Below, one piece after another: positions 1 through 11,793 of a stretch of 64,000 nt of DNA; position 1 is the first letter of the stretch, and every line of letters begins with the position of its first letter. The notes under the pieces were generated by a model. That model did not search any database. It had not been told where the DNA came from and was given only the letters and a program-made list of their open reading frames with translations. This DNA is from Enterococcus lacertideformus (GTDB lineage Bacteria > Bacillota > Bacilli > Lactobacillales > Enterococcaceae): the NCBI GenBank assembly GCA_015680865.1, contig JADAKE010000022.1, forward strand, positions 62,001 through 126,000, written 5' to 3'. A program made the position numbers and the translations under genes.

Positions 1-103
1 AAAGAGGTTATTACTAAAGTTTTTTCGTCTACTTTTTATGTATATTTTATTAGTTCTCATCCCTTTGTTCTTTCCTTTTTATTTTGGGAGATATTCTTTA
101 TAA

Positions 104-153
104 GAAAAAATAAGAGAAATCATAAAAAAATAAGAGAAATCATAAAAAAATAA
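104..153. repeat. AT-rich 20-bp tandem repeat, about 2.5 copies
   Basis: Two copies of a 20-bp unit (104-123 and 124-143) are followed by a partial third copy up to 153. It lies in the AT-rich region upstream of a broken Mga-like regulator gene. No coding potential is seen. It is one of several short tandem duplications in the window. Confidence 0.75.
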
Positions 154-286
154 ATAAACCAAAAATTTTATTTTTACATTTCTCCATTATTTCATTTATA
201 CTAAAGTCCCAACACGTAGCATGTTCTTCCCATTCCAATAGTGTGCCTGAATGAAATTTTTCGCTTACGTAAAAAGGAGGTCCCTT

Positions 287-1741
287 ATGTATTCGTTAAT
301 GAAAAAAATTATTACTGAAAAAGATATTCAGCGACAAGTTTCTTTAGTGGAATTATTACTAAATCATCCAAAAATCACGGTAAATGAACTAGCAGAAGTT
401 GTGAGTACCACTGAACGTACGATTTTTTCTGATCTCCAATTGATAAAAAGTCAATTACCCAAGGGTTGGGCGATCACCAGTGATCAATCAGGCATCCATT
501 TAAAAAATGAACAAAATCTATTAACAAACGAGCTGTGGGAATTTTTTTTGATGCAATCGATCAGTGTTCAGCTTTTAAAAGAGTTACTAACCACTAAAAA
601 GGTTCCAACTCGAGATTTTTTATCTCGAAATGGCTTATCTTATGAAACGCTGAATCGACATATTAAAAAGTTAACCAAGCATTATTCCCCTATGAGATTC
701 AAGTCGAGTTAAATCGTCGTACAATTTTATTTTCAGGAGAAGAAGGAGCCATTCGCTTCTTTTACCATCGTTTACTTATGCCTTTTACACATAATAATTA
801 TTTTTTTGAAGATTATTCGATCCATGAAATGCATTATTTCCGCTTTTTAAAAAGACTGGGATCGGTCAATCTAGCAGTTGATACCGAAGAAATTTTTGGT
901 ATTTGTTGGTTTTTTATCAATACGATTCGTATAAAAGCAGGATGTCGTATTCCCACTTCTTTGTTATCCTCCAAAGACCCACTTTTTTTATTATACTTAC
1001 CCGAATTAGAGAAGTTGTACCGTTCTGAAGGTGTTTATCTTAAAGACAAGGAATCAATTTTTGCCTTCTTTTGTTTTTTAGATAGTTGGAACTATAACAA
1101 TACTTATCCACAAACAGTTACGGAAATTTTGCACCGTCACCCGTTTTGCTACTCCTATCCGCACGTTTGTTGCTCAGCTGGTTGACAACTTAACGCTTAC
1201 ATCTTTAACACAGACAAAATTAACCGAAAATTTGATATTGTTACTCTTGAAGTATCATGAATCTCCTTTATTGATCGAACAAACAACGAAGCAATACCGC
1301 TATTTTTTAGCAGAATATGAAGACCATCATCCAGAATTATCTCCTTATAAAATTGCTTTGTTGCAACAAGTAAAAAAAACATCAGATATGATCAAGAATG
1401 ACCAATATTTCTTTTACCTCCTTTCATTATTGCTCCAGCAAACCCTGTTAGCGATCAAGCCAAATCAAGGGACGGTTTATTTTATTTTCCAAGGAGAGCC
1501 TTCATGGAAAGCTTTTTTACAACAGGAATTAAATGCTTTTTTGGGTAAACGAGTAGTATTAAAACCAATAGAATTCAGCCAATTGGCAGAAATAACTGCT
1601 GAAAAAGATGATTTACTGGTCTCAAATATCCCAATTGATCGACCACCGATCCCCGTCGTTTATCTTTCAACTATTCCAACCAAAAATGAACTTAATCGTT
1701 TAAGTGAATTAACTAGGAAAAGTTATTTATTCCATGATTGA
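287..1741 (+). pseudogene. Mga-family transcriptional regulator, frameshifted
   Basis: The N-terminal part (from ATG 287, seven bases after an AAGGAGG ribosome binding site) has a Mga-type winged helix: a motif ending [20 protein letters not shown] and a second HTH near [15 protein letters not shown]. The reading frame then breaks twice. Around 687-690 (a CCCC run) the protein continues in another frame as [10 protein letters not shown]...[14 protein letters not shown] and on through 778-1150. Around 1145 it shifts again into the frame running to 1741, which carries the C-terminal PRD/EIIB-like part. Joined, the product would be about 480 residues, normal for Mga/AtxA-type regulators. These regulators usually control virulence or sugar genes; the target here is unknown. 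An upstream start at 251 lacks a ribosome binding site. The frame breaks could be decay or base-calling errors. Confidence 0.75.
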
Positions 1742-1796
1742 AGACCCCTATTGGAGGGAAAAGATCTTTTTGAACATTTATTTATTTTTTAGTGAA

Positions 1797-1857
1797 TAAA
1801 AGCTTATAAACGTACTGCTTGAAAATTATCCAAGTGAACGTCTATAAGCTTTTTTTA
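1797..1857 (+). terminator. Rho-independent terminator
   Basis: An inverted repeat (AAAGCTTATA-type arm at 1798-1813 and its partner at 1838-1850) is followed by a run of T on the plus strand. It sits between the convergent Mga-like relic and the P-type ATPase relic. Confidence 0.75.
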
Positions 1858-1887
1858 TTTGAGTGAGATGTGAGTTACAGTTATTTT

Positions 1888-4382
1888 TTACGTTCGTAAT
1901 ACTGTTTTTCTTTTTTTGACAATCATTTTACTGATTTGTTTTTCTACTTCAACGACAATGAAAAGAAGAACGATGTTTAGAAAAATTGGTAGCTGCTCTG
2001 TCAAGTAAAGATTCGTTGTTCCAATCAACTGCTGAGCAAACGGTACGTAAAGAACGGTTGATTGCAATAGAAACAGAATCGCTAGAGAAAAGAACAAAGC
2101 TTTATTTTCGAATAATTTTTTATTCAAAGATGAATCATACCGTTAACGGCAGTTGATCATGTAAATAGCTTGTGCTGCTACAATATTTTGCAAAAGCACA
2201 GTTTGTTGTAAGGCCTCCCCTTCAAAATTCATTGCTAACATGTAGGCTGGTACCATGATCAGCAATGAGACATAAATTATCCTAAAGACACTATAGCTTG
2301 TGAGTATCCCTTGTTTTGGATCTCTGGGGAATCGCGTCATCGTGTCTTTGCCAGCCTTTTCAAATCCTAGTGCATAGGACAAGGTAATTGTGGTCACCAT
2401 ATTTATCCATAATATTTGTACCGACGTTAACGGTAAAGGTTGGTTGACTAAGAGAGCCAAAATAATAACCAAGCCTTGTGCCAATGCGGTAGGTAAAAAG
2501 AAATTGATGGTTTTTTGAAGATTATCCAAAATCCTACGTCCTTCTTTTACAGCCTTTGCAATCGTATGGAAATTATCATCACCTAACACCATGTCAGCTG
2601 CCTGTTTACTTACCTCACTACCTTTGATCCCCATCGCAATTCCTACATCCGCTTGTTTTAAAGCAGGTGCATCATTTACACCATCTCCCGTCATTCCGAC
2701 AATCTCATCATTTTTCTGTAGCGCCTCAAAAATTCTAAGTTTATGTTCTGGGGTCGTGCGCGCAAATACATCCAACGATTGTACTTTTTGCGCTAATTCT
2801 TCATCGGTTAGTTGATCTAAATCAATTCCTTCTAATACTTTTTGGGTATGCTTTAATCCAATTTGTTCAGCGATTGCTTGTGCCGTGTCTTTATGATCAC
2901 CAGTGATCATTTTCACGGAGATACCGGCCATTTGACATTTTTTTACTGCTTTGATGGCACTTTCTTTTGGAGGATCAATCATGCCAGCTAAACCTACGAA
3001 AGTCAATTCTTGATTATTCGTTATCGTCTTGTAAGCAAATCCTAAAACTCGTTGCCCTTTTTGTGCCAGTTTCATGGCTTCTTGCTGCCACTTTTTTTCT
3101 TGTTTTTCTGTTAAATTGGCTTTCGATAATAATACTTCTGGCGCCCCTTTTACATAAATAACTGCATGCTCCTGTTCTTCATGCAATGTTGCCATGTACT
3201 TGTAGCTTTAACTAAATGGAATTTTATCTTTTATTTTTTGAAAAGGCAGTCCTATATTTTTTGTATAATCTAATAGAGCCAGTTCAGTTGGATTACCAGT
3301 TAACTCTGTTATGTTTTGCTTTTCTTTTGTTTGTATCTCTTGGCAATTTTTCATGATAGCCCACATTTTTTCTTCCTGCTCTGTGATTGTTTCAACAACT
3401 TTCATTTCGTTTTTTGTCAGGGTCCCCGTTTTATCCGAACAAATGACTGTCATAGAGCCTAAAGTTTCCACAGAAGGTAACCCTTTAACGATGGCTTTTT
3501 CTTTTGCCATCTCATGGACACCTAAAGAAAGAATCATCGTCATAACTGCTGGTAATCCTTCTGGAATCATCGATACAATCAAGGCAATGAGCGTCGAAAT
3601 CAAGAAATTTATTTCTAAGCCATACCTAAGTGTTGTAAAAAAAAGCAAAAATATGCTAAGAAAAAGGATGCTACGGAAAATCTGTTTATTCAATTGATTG
3701 ATTTTTTTTACTAATGGCGTCGTTTGTTGTTGGACGGATTGTAATGCTTGATTGATTTTCCCGATTTCTGTTGTATTTCCAGTCTCAACAACTACACCGA
3801 TCGCTGTGCCTGTCTGGACCAATGTACTAGAAAATGCTATGTTCTTTTGATCGCCTGTAGATACATTTGAGTACAATCGTTCGTTTGTCTTTTCAACTGC
3901 TTCTGATTCGCCTGTCAACGCTGCTTCTTCTACCATAAAATCATGAACTTCAATCAAACGGATATCTGCTGGTACGATATCTCCTGATTTCAATGCCACG
4001 ATATCTCCTGGCACCAATTCGTTCGCTGGAACTAACTTTTTGATTCCTTCGCTGAAAACAACTGCATTTTGACCTAATAAACTTTCTAAGCCATTTAATG
4101 CTTCTTCTGCTTTTCATTCACAAGAACAACCGCTAGAATAATGCTGCCTTCTACAATCTCGCCTGTAAAAAACTTTAACAAGGCAGCAACGAATAAAATA
4201 ATCATTAGCAGTTCCGTTAAATGTTTGAAAAACTTTCGCAACGGACTGATGTGCTTTTTTACTTCTATTTGATTATAACCATGTTCTTTTAAACGGTTAA
4301 TACGCTCATTACTTTTTAGTCCGTCTCGCCTTGTTTTAAGTCCCTCGATGACTTCCTGCTCCGTCTTTTCATACCATATCAT
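1888..4382 (-). pseudogene. P-type cation-transporting ATPase, two nonsense codons and one frameshift
   Basis: Joined, the frames encode about 830 residues with the order of a P2-type ATPase: cation ATPase N-terminal domain, actuator domain with LTGESEAV, IPEGLP in TM4, the phosphorylated aspartate in CSDKTGTLTK, KGAPE in the nucleotide-binding domain, TGDGVNDAPALKQAD in the P domain, and C-terminal TM segments. IPEGLP and overall order suggest Ca2+-type or related monovalent/divalent cation pumps. Start ATG 4382 follows a GGAGGG site. Damage: a one-base loss in the TTTT run at 4111-4114 (AAAA on the coding strand) shifts frame; an in-frame TAA occurs at 3208-3210 inside KIPFS*SYKYMAT, where a serine is expected; a second in-frame TAA at 2143-2145 interrupts INCR*RYDSSLNKK. 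Nonsense codons in unchanged frame argue for real inactivation. Confidence 0.88.
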
Positions 4383-4447
4383 CGCAATCCCTCCTATTTC
4401 AGTTGTGATACTCTTATTATAGACAGAAGAGATTTTAGACTAAGGTC

Positions 4448-4475
4448 AATTATTTCAGAGATCCCTGAAATAATT
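4448..4475. promoter_or_regulatory. Palindrome upstream of the ATPase gene, possible operator
   Basis: Arms of 11 bp (AATTATTTCAG at 4448-4458 and CTGAAATAATT at 4465-4475) flank a 6-bp centre. It lies about 70 bp upstream of the ATPase start and about 30 bp beyond the 3' end of the neighbouring permease gene. There is no T-run in either direction, so an operator is more likely than a terminator. No regulator can be assigned. Confidence 0.4.
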
Positions 4476-4502
4476 AAACAAAAAAGTAAATAACTGTTAC
4501 TT

Positions 4503-5700
4503 TTATTGTTTCGCTTTGATTCTTTTATAAATCAAACTTAAAATAAGTAACCACCCAATCGAAATCAGTGGAATAAATCGTGTAGCAGATTCAAAAAATA
4601 GGCTAAAACCGACAAGAATGAAAAAGAGTAAAATAATTCTATCTTTCCATTTTTTCACCTCATTTTTGGTTGATTTAAGATGAGCAAGTAAAATAACAGA
4701 CCAAACAAACAAAAAAGAAATTGTTGTCATCCCTGCCAACAATTGGAATAAAATACGACTATTCGTTACAAAAAAGTGGAAGCAAAGCCCTAGTAAAAAT
4801 AGACCACATGTAAATAAAATGCCGTGTAAAGGGATACCGTGAGATGATAATACTAAAAACCATTTTGAAAGATTTTTCTCTTTGGCTGTATTGTACAAAA
4901 TTCGACTTGTACTATAAATCGCACTATTCGTAGAAGAAAGTGAAGCAATTAATACGATAAAATTAATAATTCCTGCGCATTTTCCCCAATGAATGACCTG
5001 TAAAACGGTAACTAAAGGACTTTCTTTCAAATCTAAAGCTTGCCAATGTACTACTAGTAAAATTGCCACAATCGTACCAATATAGAAAAAAAGAATACGT
5101 GCGGGCAAACATTGTATTGCTTTTTTTAGATTTTCTTGTGGATTAGTAGTTTTCCCTGATTCCGATTTTTGGTATATGTAGATACTGAATACTTAGACCA
5201 ATGCTTAAAAAAATAAATAATAAAATACCCAAAATCTTGATTGTTGAAAAGCAGGATTCTAATTCGCCAAACCAACGCACAGCGACCACATTAATAAAGA
5301 GTAAAAAAACGAGAACTAGTATCCCACTAATGATGGGCGATAACTCTGGTAACCAAAATCGAATATATAAACCAATAGCTGTCAGTTCAGTCAAACCAGC
5401 ACCTATCCAACAAAACCAATAGGTCCAATTGACTAAAAAAGCCCAACGTTTACCTAAATAATAATAAATGAAGTCACCAATTGATTGAAATTGGTCATTT
5501 GATAAGAATAGCTCGCCCATTGCATGCATCAATCCATAAATCGCTAATCCACAAATAAGGTAAGTAAGCAAGACAGCAGGCCCCGCCAACTTTATTGCTT
5601 TAGCAGATCCTAAGAATAATCCAGTCCCAATTGCACCTCCTAGTGCAATCATTTGAATATTCCGATTTGTCAAAGTTTTCTTCATTGTGGTTTTTTCCAT
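4503..5700 (-). pseudogene. Amino acid permease (APC/AAT family) with internal deletion and frameshift
   Basis: The N-terminal half (from ATG 5700, after an AAAAGGTGAG site) begins MEKTTMKKTLTNRNIQMIALGG and has the AAT-family consensus GAIGTGLFLGSAKAI in TM1, followed by TM2-5. The frame ends at 5143, and the C-terminal half resumes in another frame as TTNPQENLKKAI...ARILFFYIGT, the loop and TM7 region. Family members have about 450-480 residues; here only about 400 codons are present and the segment between TM5 and the NPE-type loop is missing, so tens of codons have been deleted with a change of frame. It starts 16 bases after the upstream permease stop and probably formed one operon with the decarboxylase. 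The substrate is unknown. Confidence 0.75.
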
Positions 5701-5716
5701 CTTGCTCACCTTTTCT

Positions 5717-7086
5717 TTATTCTTTGTTCAACTGATTTTTGACTTCGTCTTCCCATGAAGGTTGTCTAATTTTATCAATACATAGTGGCGCTACAAATAA
5801 GACCAAACTAATAACCGTCACTGCAATAAAATTGATCAATGTCCCTGACATCATGGTTAAGCCCACAGAAAATGCAATCGCCGAAAATATTAAAAGAACA
5901 ACTATCCAAACACATAGATTGCTTTTTTTTCCAATTCTAAAGGGTCGATAAGATTCAGGTTGTGATTTTCTCAATTTTAAAATAGCGATTCCCATGATGA
6001 CATACACAATACAATAGATCACAGTTGTTGAATTCACTAACATAAGGAATGCTTGGTTTACCCCAGGTATCAATAAATAAAACAAAGCAAAGATCGAGAT
6101 AATAATGGATTGTGTTAGAATTACTGATTTGGACACATCAAATTGATTGGTTTTCCAAAACTGGAATTTGGGAGGATAAGCGCCTTTTCTTGCACTTGCA
6201 GTCACGGTTTTAGCTGGTCCTGACGCCCAGGCAGATAACTGTACCGCTACACCGACAAATACAAGTAAACTGAAAAGATTCACGATCATATGTGGTAACC
6301 CTAAAATTTGACAATAGATCGCAATTGATTGCGCAATATTATTTAATTCCATTTGTCCTTTTGGTACCACATTTGCTGCAACCAAAGCATTTAATGTATT
6401 TACAAAAAATAGAAAAACGAGTGCTGCAAAAACCCCACGAATATAAGTCTTAACCGGATTTTTTAGTCGTGTAATATAAACGGAAGACATTTCAATCCCC
6501 GTAAAAATAAATATTATCGGTGCAAAGTAAATAAAGGATTTCGCTATTCCAGCATCAGGAATCAATTTATCCCAAGAAAAGTGTCCAAGTGTTGCATTGG
6601 GAAGAATGCCCACTTTAATCCAAGAAAAAATACCTAAAAGAAGCATAATTGCTAATGGGATATAAAGTCCTAACCATACACCGATTTTCCCGCCAATTTT
6701 AGCCATATCAAATTTCAAATTCAGCAAAGTGATGATCCAATAAACAACCAAAATAACAATAAGGGTGAACTTGCTGTTTAAACCTAAAGGTACATTATTG
6801 ATAATGTTCCCCAACAATGGAGCAAGAGCTGAAGCAACCATTACCATTCCAGGAAACATTTGGACCCATAACAGCCAAGAAACAACAAATCCCCATTTTC
6901 TTCCTAAAGAACTGGATACCCACAATTCAGGTCCACCATTTTTAGGAAACATACCAGCAAATTCACCTGAAATCAATGAAATAGGGACAGCATAGAATAC
7001 TACCGCCTAATCTTCTGAACGGCAGAGGGGGAACGAGTTTTTGAATCGTTTATCTGGGTAAATGGTGAATAAGAAGCGTTCTTCAT
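5717..7086 (-). pseudogene. Amino acid permease (APC superfamily), 5' end damaged
   Basis: An open frame of about 419 residues encodes a membrane protein with roughly ten TM helices, including GIEMSSVYITRLKNP, as in glutamate/GABA-antiporter-like APC permeases. The usual N-terminal TM1 region is absent. The frame opens near 7008 without a start codon and only a TTG at 6976 with no ribosome binding site is available. A separate short frame from ATG 7086 (MKNASYSPFTQ...) ends where the permease frame opens, so it may be the original N-terminus after a deletion plus frame change. It lies downstream of the decarboxylase in the same direction, the usual position of an amino acid/amine exchanger. 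Bases 7087-7373 between the two hold nothing recognisable. Confidence 0.65.
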
Positions 7087-7373
7087 TATTTGAAAATAAA
7101 ATTTTTAACGATAAGAACAACCTTTAGACGTATATCTTTACTTAACTAAAATGAATCCTGTTTTACGTTCTTTTAGCCATTTACATTCAACATAAATTAT
7201 GTTAATAAAACCAAAAATTCAATATACAAAAAGAATTTTGAATGATACTTTTCACTTTTAAAGCCAAAATTTTTTCAATCATTTGATTTCTATGATTCAC
7301 AAACTCCTATGCAAAACAAAGAAATGTTCTTTTCATTCTTAACTAGGTGGTTTGCCTTCTTTATATTTATTTT

Positions 7374-9206
7374 TTATAAAATTTCATTTAATTTCTTTTC
7401 AATGGCTTCGGTAATCGCCTTAGTATAAAACTCAAATAGCTTATCATCATTCAAATAAGGCGTCATAATAGCCGCACGCAACAAAGTAACTTTTTGCTCT
7501 TTTTGCCATTCTTCTTTAGAGAATCCCATCCGTTTAATAAACTTGATTGGTGAATCTCCATATTCTGCTTTTGTAAAAGTTGTGTGCGAAGTAATGAACC
7601 GTTCACTATAAATATCTCCTGCCACATAAGAAGAAAGGTTGAACATTTTTTCATTTAGTTCATTGGTGACTTTTAGATCCGTACAATCTTTAACCTTGAG
7701 TACCCAGTTCACCATATTAAAATCCGGTTGGTTTAATGGATATACTTCGATGGGTTTCCCTTTGATTATAAAGCTCAGTTGTTCCAAAAACGCTCTAAAA
7801 TGTTGTGCTGCTTCAATGGATGCACCAATCAATTGGCCATATCCAGTAACATTCAATGGTAAAACATGGTGCGCCGTCCAAACTGCAGCCGCTGTCGCAC
7901 CTGCTTTTGATCCTTCTAAGATATACGCACCTAACATATCTGGGGCTTTAACTGACTTTTCAAAAACATAAGGAGCAAAATAAGAGATAATATTTCGCAT
8001 ATTTTTATGCTTGATCACTATGCCACCTGCAGCGTAAGGAACATAGCCCATTTTATGAGGATCAATCGTGATCGAGTCTGCTTCAGCAGTTGCTTTAAAC
8101 CCATCGTATACATTTTTATCGATTGTCACATCATAATTAAACACATGATGTTCTTCAAAAAAATCGGCTAGAGATTCGTAAGGAATAAATTCTCCAGCTT
8201 CATTTAAGAAAAGCGCACGTGCATACCCACCGTAAGCAGCATCAACATGAAGATAGAAATAAATACCTTCCTTATATAATTTTTCTCGTAATTCAACAAT
8301 TTTATCTACGTGATCAACTTGTCCTTCTTCAGTAGTACCTACTACTGCTACCACACCTAGAATTGGTACTTTTTGTTCTGCTAGTTCACGAATCGTATTT
8401 TCTAAGACAGTAATATCCATACGATAATTTTCTTGTACTGGAATAGTAATCATTTGATCCAATCCAATCCCACAAATATCTAAAGCTTTCATCCATGAAT
8501 AATGCTTTGTTTGCGGTACTAACCATTTACCAAGCGCTTGAATATGTCTGCCGCTTCTGGAAGAAGCTGCCTTCACTGTATCCAATTCTTTATCTGTAAA
8601 AGTTTCAACCATTTCTAAAATTTCTGCTACCGATAGATTTAACAATTCCCACTTCGTTTTATTTTTGACTTTTTCGGGAAAAACCTCCTTGACTGCTAGC
8701 GGAATTGATTTGAGACAACGTGCATACCAAAGACCTTCAAGGTTCGCGATCGAACCATCCGCAGTAATATGTCCCCAACCATCATTCATGTTAAATAATT
8801 TAGCAAAATCTTGCCCTACTTCCGCTTCCATTTGTGATGTCGCCATCGAAGACTCTAAAGCCACATTGTTTGGATTCCATAACATAGCAAAGTTATAGGC
8901 AAGCAGTGAAGGCATCAATGTTTCTGCATTCATTTGCCCCCAATAACGTCCAGCTGAATGCCAAGGAATCGATCCTGCACGCATTCGCTGACTGACTTCC
9001 TCTAATACTTCTACCATATGTTCCTGGGTAGCGATGTAGCTTGGTGATGTCTTATCCGCTTCACTTATTGCTGAAAGATCCGCAGGAAGATAATTTTCTC
9101 GCCACCCAAGATGTTCATCGACCATCTTGTTCAATAATCTTTTATAAACCGAACCATTTTCTGATTTATCGCCGATAAAAACAGCTTTGATATCCATATC
9201 CTTCAT
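7374..9206 (-). CDS. tdcA: PLP-dependent aromatic amino acid (tyrosine-type) decarboxylase
   Basis: The 610-residue protein matches the length of enterococcal tyrosine decarboxylases (about 610-625) and shares their hallmark segments: GDKxENG at the N-terminus, WHxAGRYWGxMNxETL, NNVAxESSxATSQME, [32 protein letters not shown] and the PLP-lysine region [16 protein letters not shown]. It removes the carboxyl group of tyrosine (and possibly phenylalanine or DOPA), giving the amine and CO2 and consuming a proton. ATG 9206 is chosen because GGAGGG lies 8 bases upstream; a longer frame to 9278 has no such site. Two damaged permeases follow on the same strand and a broken Mga-like regulator is divergent. 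The usual upstream tyrS is absent, so this could be the second, non-canonical decarboxylase paralogue known in some enterococci. Substrate assignment is inference. Confidence 0.85.
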   Translation of the reverse strand: MKDMDIKAVFIGDKSENGSVYKRLLNKMVDEHLGWRENYLPADLSAISEADKTSPSYIATQEHMVEVLEEVSQRMRAGSIPWHSAGRYWGQMNAETLMPSLLAYNFAMLWNPNNVALESSMATSQMEAEVGQDFAKLFNMNDGWGHITADGSIANLEGLWYARCLKSIPLAVKEVFPEKVKNKTKWELLNLSVAEILEMVETFTDKELDTVKAASSRSGRHIQALGKWLVPQTKHYSWMKALDICGIGLDQMITIPVQENYRMDITVLENTIRELAEQKVPILGVVAVVGTTEEGQVDHVDKIVELREKLYKEGIYFYLHVDAAYGGYARALFLNEAGEFIPYESLADFFEEHHVFNYDVTIDKNVYDGFKATAEADSITIDPHKMGYVPYAAGGIVIKHKNMRNIISYFAPYVFEKSVKAPDMLGAYILEGSKAGATAAAVWTAHHVLPLNVTGYGQLIGASIEAAQHFRAFLEQLSFIIKGKPIEVYPLNQPDFNMVNWVLKVKDCTDLKVTNELNEKMFNLSSYVAGDIYSERFITSHTTFTKAEYGDSPIKFIKRMGFSKEEWQKEQKVTLLRAAIMTPYLNDDKLFEFYTKAITEAIEKKLNEIL

Positions 9207-9685
9207 ATAATTTCCCTCCAATTTCGTCTTATTGATCCACTTATTGTAACTACAGATGAAAACAGCCATCTGGATCACATAACTGACTATAAAACAAAAA
9301 ATGAGAGATTTTTTTATAACATCTTTGAAAATATAGTTTTTTTAGAAAAAAATAAATAAAATCTGATTATTCAAAATATTTAATTTATAATAACGAATAT
9401 TTTAATCTATTATGAGATAAAAATAGTTATTTTTTAAGTATGGCTAAAATTCAAAAACGTATATTAAAAATATAATTATTTTATTTATCCGTATACTCAT
9501 ACTTTTTTCATTTCAATCCATTGTTTTTTCTCTCTAAATTTTTATAATTTCATGTTTTATAACAAAAAACCTTGTTTATACAAGCTGTTTTATTAGTTTC
9601 TGAAAAAATAAGGATGTTTTCATTTTCAAACCATGGCATAATGAAAGTTATCTTGTTCAACATTCTACAAAGCGGAGGAGTTCTA
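9207..9685. other. Divergent intergenic region, decarboxylase versus Mga-like regulator
   Basis: This 479-bp, very AT-rich region separates the decarboxylase gene (minus) from the second Mga-like gene (plus). It must hold both promoters, but no single strong promoter or operator could be chosen by eye among many A/T tracts. No open frame with a ribosome binding site is seen. Confidence 0.5.
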
Positions 9686-11107
9686 ATGATTGAAGCATAT
9701 TTGGAAAAAAATATTTTACGTCAAGTATTTCTTTGCGGTCAATTTTACAATAAGAAAAAAATCAGCTTAGACGCACTATCAAAATTATTACAAGTCTGCA
9801 AAACAACATTACTAAATGATATCAAAGACATAAAAAAGGAACTTGCGACAGAAATCATTTATGAAAAAAGAGAAAAAGATACCTATTCCTTGTATTTTTC
9901 TTCTGGTGTCCCACGCTTTTTTTTGATGCAAAAGCTTATTGCTCCTTCTTTATTTCTTAAAACCTGTCAGTTGTATCTTTAAAAAGAACCCAATTATATT
10001 CAACTGACTGAGATGGAATATATCTCTGTTAGTAAAGCCTATTCCTTAAAGAAACAAGTACTGTCTTGTTTTAAAGAATGTGATATCCAAATCTCCAATT
10101 GCTCTCCGAAATTTACTGAAATTGAGCGTCGACTATTATTACTAAATGTCACTTATCGAACAGGTTCGTTCACATGCCCGACACTTCCAGACGGTTATTT
10201 GTCAGCTGTCGTCGATTTTATCAATAAAGTCACGTACCACAGTGGACGCATTTATGACAAAGAAAATCAGGAAATCATACGTACAGGCCTTCTAATTGGA
10301 TATGTATATCAACAGCAGTCACCTTTAAAGATTCACTATGATTTTATGAAAGAACTTCAAAGACGACCGATTTATCAGTATGTCATGGATACCTGGCATA
10401 AAACGCAGTTAAAAAAATATTATCATGAAAATGAAGTTTACTTTGTCTTAATTTTATTCAATCTATGTGATTATGGATTTGATTCTTACCAAGCGCTTGA
10501 AGAAGATTTTTGTCTTTTGCATCAAGTCTTTATTGAAGAAAATGACGAAATAAAAAAATTGATTAAACAGTTTGAAAACTTTTTTAATCGTAAATTTATT
10601 GGAAATAAAGCCTTTGAACGAGCACTCATTCGGTTAATGCGAACAGCATGGCAAAATTACCAACTCTTTATACCTGAAAAATTATATCTTTTAACACCAG
10701 AGCAACAAAACTTATACGAAAAAACACAGTATATATTCAATCAGTGGTTGGATCAATTGCCTTATCCACTACGTCTCAATACCAATTGTTTACATTCATT
10801 TATTATTGAATTAAGTGGTATCTTACGGATTACTAAAACCCAGCTTCAAATATGTATTGTAACGAATTCGGATGTAAACTATTTAATCTATCGAGAAGCA
10901 TTAGAATCGGTGACGACTTTTGATATAAAAGTGGAACCGATCATCTATAGTCACTTGGACGAAAATCTAATAAAATTTTCACAAAAAGAAAACCATCGTA
11001 TATTGTGTGAACGGACACTTTATACACCAGATGCAGTCAACATTCCAACGATTATCCCTGTATCAGTAGATACTATCGAAAAATCAATTGTACGAGCAGT
11101 CAAATAG
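9686..11107 (+). pseudogene. Mga-like regulator, interrupted by an in-frame TAA
   Basis: ATG 9686 follows GGAGGAG at 8-base spacing and starts MIEAYLEKNILRQVF. An N-terminal HTH (KISLDALSKLLQVCKTTLLNDI) is followed by a long PRD-like helical part, as in Mga/AtxA regulators, total about 470 residues. The frame is unbroken except for one TAA at 9980-9982 (QLYL*KEPNYIQL). Reading through gives a continuous protein to 11107, so this is a nonsense mutation and not a frameshift. The gene is divergent from the decarboxylase and is a reasonable candidate for its original regulator, but that is inference from position only. A second product starting at ATG 10013 would lack the DNA-binding domain. Confidence 0.7.
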
Positions 11108-11428
11108 AGACTTTGTCAGAAAAGCATCTGATTTACGTTAACAAATACAGACTAAAAACTTCTAACCAACAAGCAGAAAAACAAATTTAATCGAATTTCT
11201 CTTTAACATGAATAAAAGCTTTAAAAACATCATTTAGTAACAGAGTGTCAAAAATCGTAAATGAAATGGTTTTATTTTCCTCACATATACGACAGTCAAG
11301 CACCAGCTTCTTAAATTTTTCAAAAAATAAACATGGATCTAAAATTTTTTCTTATATTTTTACTCTATTTTTCCTCATTTTAAGAAGCTGAATGCCTGTA
11401 AATATCCAGTGCTATTTTTTTAAGTTAG
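11108..11428. other. Intergenic stretch, no gene seen
   Basis: About 320 bp between the Mga-like relic and the DUF1622 pair. It is AT-rich, has no frame with a ribosome binding site, and no clear hairpin with a T-run was found. Confidence 0.5.
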
Positions 11429-11793
11429 CTATGCTTGCTGACTATCTGATCCGATTTCTTTATTCAAAAAGTAAGAAATGATTGTGCGAATAACTACTAA
11501 GGCTGCTAATTGAAAAATGTCTTGTAATGTCGGTTTAATAATGGATTCGATGATCCCCGCTGAAATCAAGACTTCAAGACTCAATAAAATATAGCCTCCT
11601 AACATTTTTTTATGGCGTTATTTTGATTGACGCGCTCTTCTTTCAGCCTTATTTTTGTAAATGAAAAATAGACAAAATCTTTGATAGCTAACCATGCTCC
11701 CCACAAAAGAATAAAAATAGCAAATACATCAAGTACAATCACAAGTTTTTCTAGATATGGGGCGAATTGTTCGATCAAGTTAATTTCCATCAT
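11429..11793 (-). pseudogene. DUF1622-type membrane protein, second tandem copy, frameshifted
   Basis: The first part (MMEINLIEQFAPYLEKLV...LLWGAWLAI) and a second part in another frame (MLGGYILLSLEVLISAGIIESIIKPT...RTIISYFLN) together match the neighbouring intact copy over its whole length. The break is at the T-run 11605-11611 (AAAAAAA on the coding strand), where one more base would restore the frame. It overlaps the end of the upstream copy by 14 bp. Function of the family is unknown; it is a small three-TM protein. Confidence 0.7.
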
